From positions 1 to 5,905 of the forward strand of contig JAOZGV010000085.1 in NCBI GenBank assembly GCA_026015225.1: a stretch of 5,905 bases of DNA, given 5' to 3'. Positions 5,319 to 5,905 of the stretch are shown here, in pieces (positions within the stretch are counted from its first letter, which is position 1; the number at the start of each line of letters is the position of its first letter). The notes beneath the pieces are model-generated. The model did no database searches. It saw only the letters and a list, made by a program, of their open reading frames with translations, and was not told where the DNA came from. Origin of the DNA: Candidatus Bathyarchaeota archaeon (GTDB lineage Archaea; Thermoproteota; Bathyarchaeia; 40CM-2-53-6; RBG-13-38-9). The position numbers were made by a program, and so were the translations under genes.

Positions 5319-5326
5319 TTTTAAAA
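5319..5326 (-). promoter_or_regulatory. Candidate TATA box of the OB-fold gene
   Basis: TTTTAAAA is symmetric and centred about 23 bases before TTG at 5300. This is close to the normal TATA-to-start distance in archaea, so transcription could begin at or beside the start codon. That fits the lack of a ribosome binding site. Confidence 0.4.
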
Positions 5327-5467
5327 TTCTCATTTGGAAGGATTAGAAAAATAACATTTACATTTCGACGGTTTCTAGATATTCTGATTTTTTCGGATGT
5401 TTTCTTTTTTTTTATTAGAATGGATATCTAAAGAAAAAATTTTCAGTCTCCTTCCACATAATTACCC

Positions 5468-5503
5468 TTTCCTTATAAGGAAATATAAGGCCTTTTATAA
5501 AGG
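5468..5503. promoter_or_regulatory. Cluster of TATAAGG palindromes, possible operator
   Basis: TTTCCTTATAAGGAAA (5468-5483) is a perfect 16-base palindrome. TATAAGG occurs at 5474-5480 and 5484-5490, exactly 10 bases apart, and TATAAAGG at 5496-5503. AAGGCCTT (5487-5494) is another palindrome. The spacing places sites on one DNA face, as in a multi-site operator. It lies 168 bases or more upstream of the OB gene, so its target is unclear. Confidence 0.4.
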
Positions 5504-5551
5504 ATTCCTAAATATATTACATTTTGAGTTTATTCATCCTTTAAAGAAAAA

Positions 5552-5584
5552 CTTCCTATAGCGAGCGCGCTTAACTCTAGGAGG
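5552..5584 (-). other. GC-rich hairpin: terminator or small structured RNA
   Basis: CTTCCTA (5552-5558) can pair with TAGGAGG (5578-5584) over 7 pairs including one G-U. Inside, AGCG (5560-5563) can pair with CGCT (5568-5571). The GCGAGCGCGC core is unlike the AT-rich surroundings. Read on the minus strand the hairpin is followed by TTTTTCTTT (5543-5551), as in an intrinsic terminator. A small RNA is the alternative. Confidence 0.35.
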
Positions 5585-5644
5585 TTTGCTTTAATATATA
5601 ATAGGATGGGATAAAATCTATTAAATAGAAGAAATTCTTATTAT

Positions 5645-5652
5645 AAAAAAAA
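5645..5652 (-). terminator. T8 run after the small right-edge minus-strand frames
   Basis: Eight A residues on the plus strand make a U8 tract in a minus transcript, 29 bases after the stop of the 53-codon frame at 5682-5843. Its placement supports a minus-strand unit entering from the right. Confidence 0.4.
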
Positions 5653-5681
5653 TCATTCACCGTTTCATGTTGACTTTTATT

Positions 5682-5843
5682 TTAATACGTATATAAATCA
5701 CCGCAGGGTCGAGTGGATACAAGTATTAATTTTGAAAATTCTCTTTTGATTATTTCATTAGAATTTCTAATATTGAAGTATTTACAATATTCTATCACTA
5801 AGCCCTTTAACAATATTTTATCCGATTCATTAAGAGATTTCAT
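5682..5843 (-). CDS. Small hypothetical protein, 53 residues
   Basis: This ATG frame encodes a lysine-rich soluble-looking peptide starting MKSLNESDKILLKGLVIEYC and ending LVSTRPCGDLYTY. It has a likely amphipathic helix (residues 6-23) and two Cys (20 and 47). I do not recognise it. An in-frame TAA directly precedes the ATG, so the start is fixed. There is no ribosome binding site, but the ATG overlaps the end of an upstream frame by 14 bases, so translational coupling is possible. A T8 run follows 29 bases after the stop. Against it: an opposing plus-strand frame (5713-5847) covers the same bases, and the frame is short. It could also be a frameshifted end of the upstream gene. Confidence 0.35.
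   Translation of the reverse strand: MKSLNESDKILLKGLVIEYCKYFNIRNSNEIIKREFSKLILVSTRPCGDLYTY
5690..5698 (+). promoter_or_regulatory. TATA-like box on the plus strand near the right edge
   Basis: TATATAAAT is one of the best box-A matches in the window. About 20 bases downstream, GTG at 5713 opens a 44-codon plus-strand frame to TAG at 5845-5847. The same bases form the last codons of the opposing minus frame, so the box may be fortuitous. Confidence 0.25.
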
Positions 5844-5905
5844 TTAGTGCGAGCTTTTCAAAACTCTCACCAAAACCTTTCATACTTCTTAATAGGAATA
5901 GATAA
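5830..5905 (-). CDS. Possible C-terminal end of a gene entering from the right edge
   Basis: From the window edge the minus strand stays open for 24 codons to TAA at 5830-5832, reading YLFLLRSMKGFGESFEKLAL then NEIS. An internal ATG at 5883 could alternatively begin a 17-residue peptide, but a longer gene from outside is more natural. It is too short to assign. Its end overlaps the next small frame by 14 bases. Confidence 0.25.
   Translation of the reverse strand, partial: YLFLLRSMKGFGESFEKLALNEIS

Larger units (their letters stand above)
5301..5681. other. Gene-poor region upstream of the OB-fold gene
   Basis: I found no convincing protein gene or tRNA in these 381 bases. Longer frames are broken by stops, and the ATGs lead to fewer than 15 codons. 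What stands out is a T9 run on the plus strand (5405-5413), a phased palindrome cluster (5468-5503), a TATA-like TAAATATATTAC (5509-5520), a GC-rich hairpin (5552-5584), an AGGAGGT (5579-5585) with no useful start after it, and TTTAATATATAATAGG (5591-5606). Confidence 0.6.

Noticed and set aside
5376..5456. TAGATATTCT / AGAATGGATATCTA and CTGATTTTTTC / GAAAAAATTTTCAG dyads
   Set aside because: The arms cross rather than nest, carry bulges and are AT-rich, so a stable structure is unlikely.

Overview
The window reads as AT-rich chromosomal DNA of a thaumarchaeon (Nitrososphaerota, the ammonia-oxidising archaea and relatives). The evidence is the gene content: a CdvA with an N-terminal PRC-barrel, an ESCRT-III/CdvB protein, Alba, an archaeal RadA recombinase and a crenarchaeal-type OB-fold single-stranded-DNA-binding protein. 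Strong AGGAGGT-type ribosome binding sites, AT-rich TATA-like boxes and T-run terminators also fit. The low GC and the HypE gene would suit a soil-type lineage, but the genus cannot be fixed from this sequence.

Left part (1-1743). Two cell-division genes lie on the minus strand, cdvB (778-1431) followed by cdvA (1-743), with 34 bases between them. cdvA starts at TTG just after a strong ribosome binding site and runs off the left edge. Its 3' end is a perfect tandem repeat of 63 bases (21 residues) that is still repeating at base 1. A divergent intergenic region (1441-1743) separates cdvB from alba and carries candidate promoters for both, plus a recurring TTTTAGTTA/TTTAAGTTA word.

Middle (1744-3537). 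alba is on the plus strand (1744-2085). It is followed by a gene-poor stretch holding a short hydrophobic, Gly-rich reading frame without a good start (2191-2310), then an AT-rich inverted repeat (2332-2362) that probably ends transcription from both sides. radA (2366-3328) is convergent on the minus strand.

Right part (3538-5905). hypE, a maturation factor for [NiFe] hydrogenase (3538-4584), and a two-part OB-fold protein (4674-5300) are both on the minus strand, each with a TTG start. Bases 5301-5681 hold no convincing gene but contain a cluster of helically phased TATAAGG palindromes and a GC-rich hairpin. At the right edge two small overlapping minus-strand frames (5830-5905 and 5682-5843) precede a T8 run.

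Taken together, most genes serve chromosome maintenance and division: Alba coats DNA, the OB protein probably binds single strands, RadA does strand exchange, and CdvA/CdvB build the division ring. HypE is the outlier and implies a hydrogenase elsewhere in the genome. I found no complete new system. The most distinctive items are the CdvA tail repeat, the linked cdvB-cdvA pair, the unassigned N-terminal half of the OB protein and the structured region 5465-5584.
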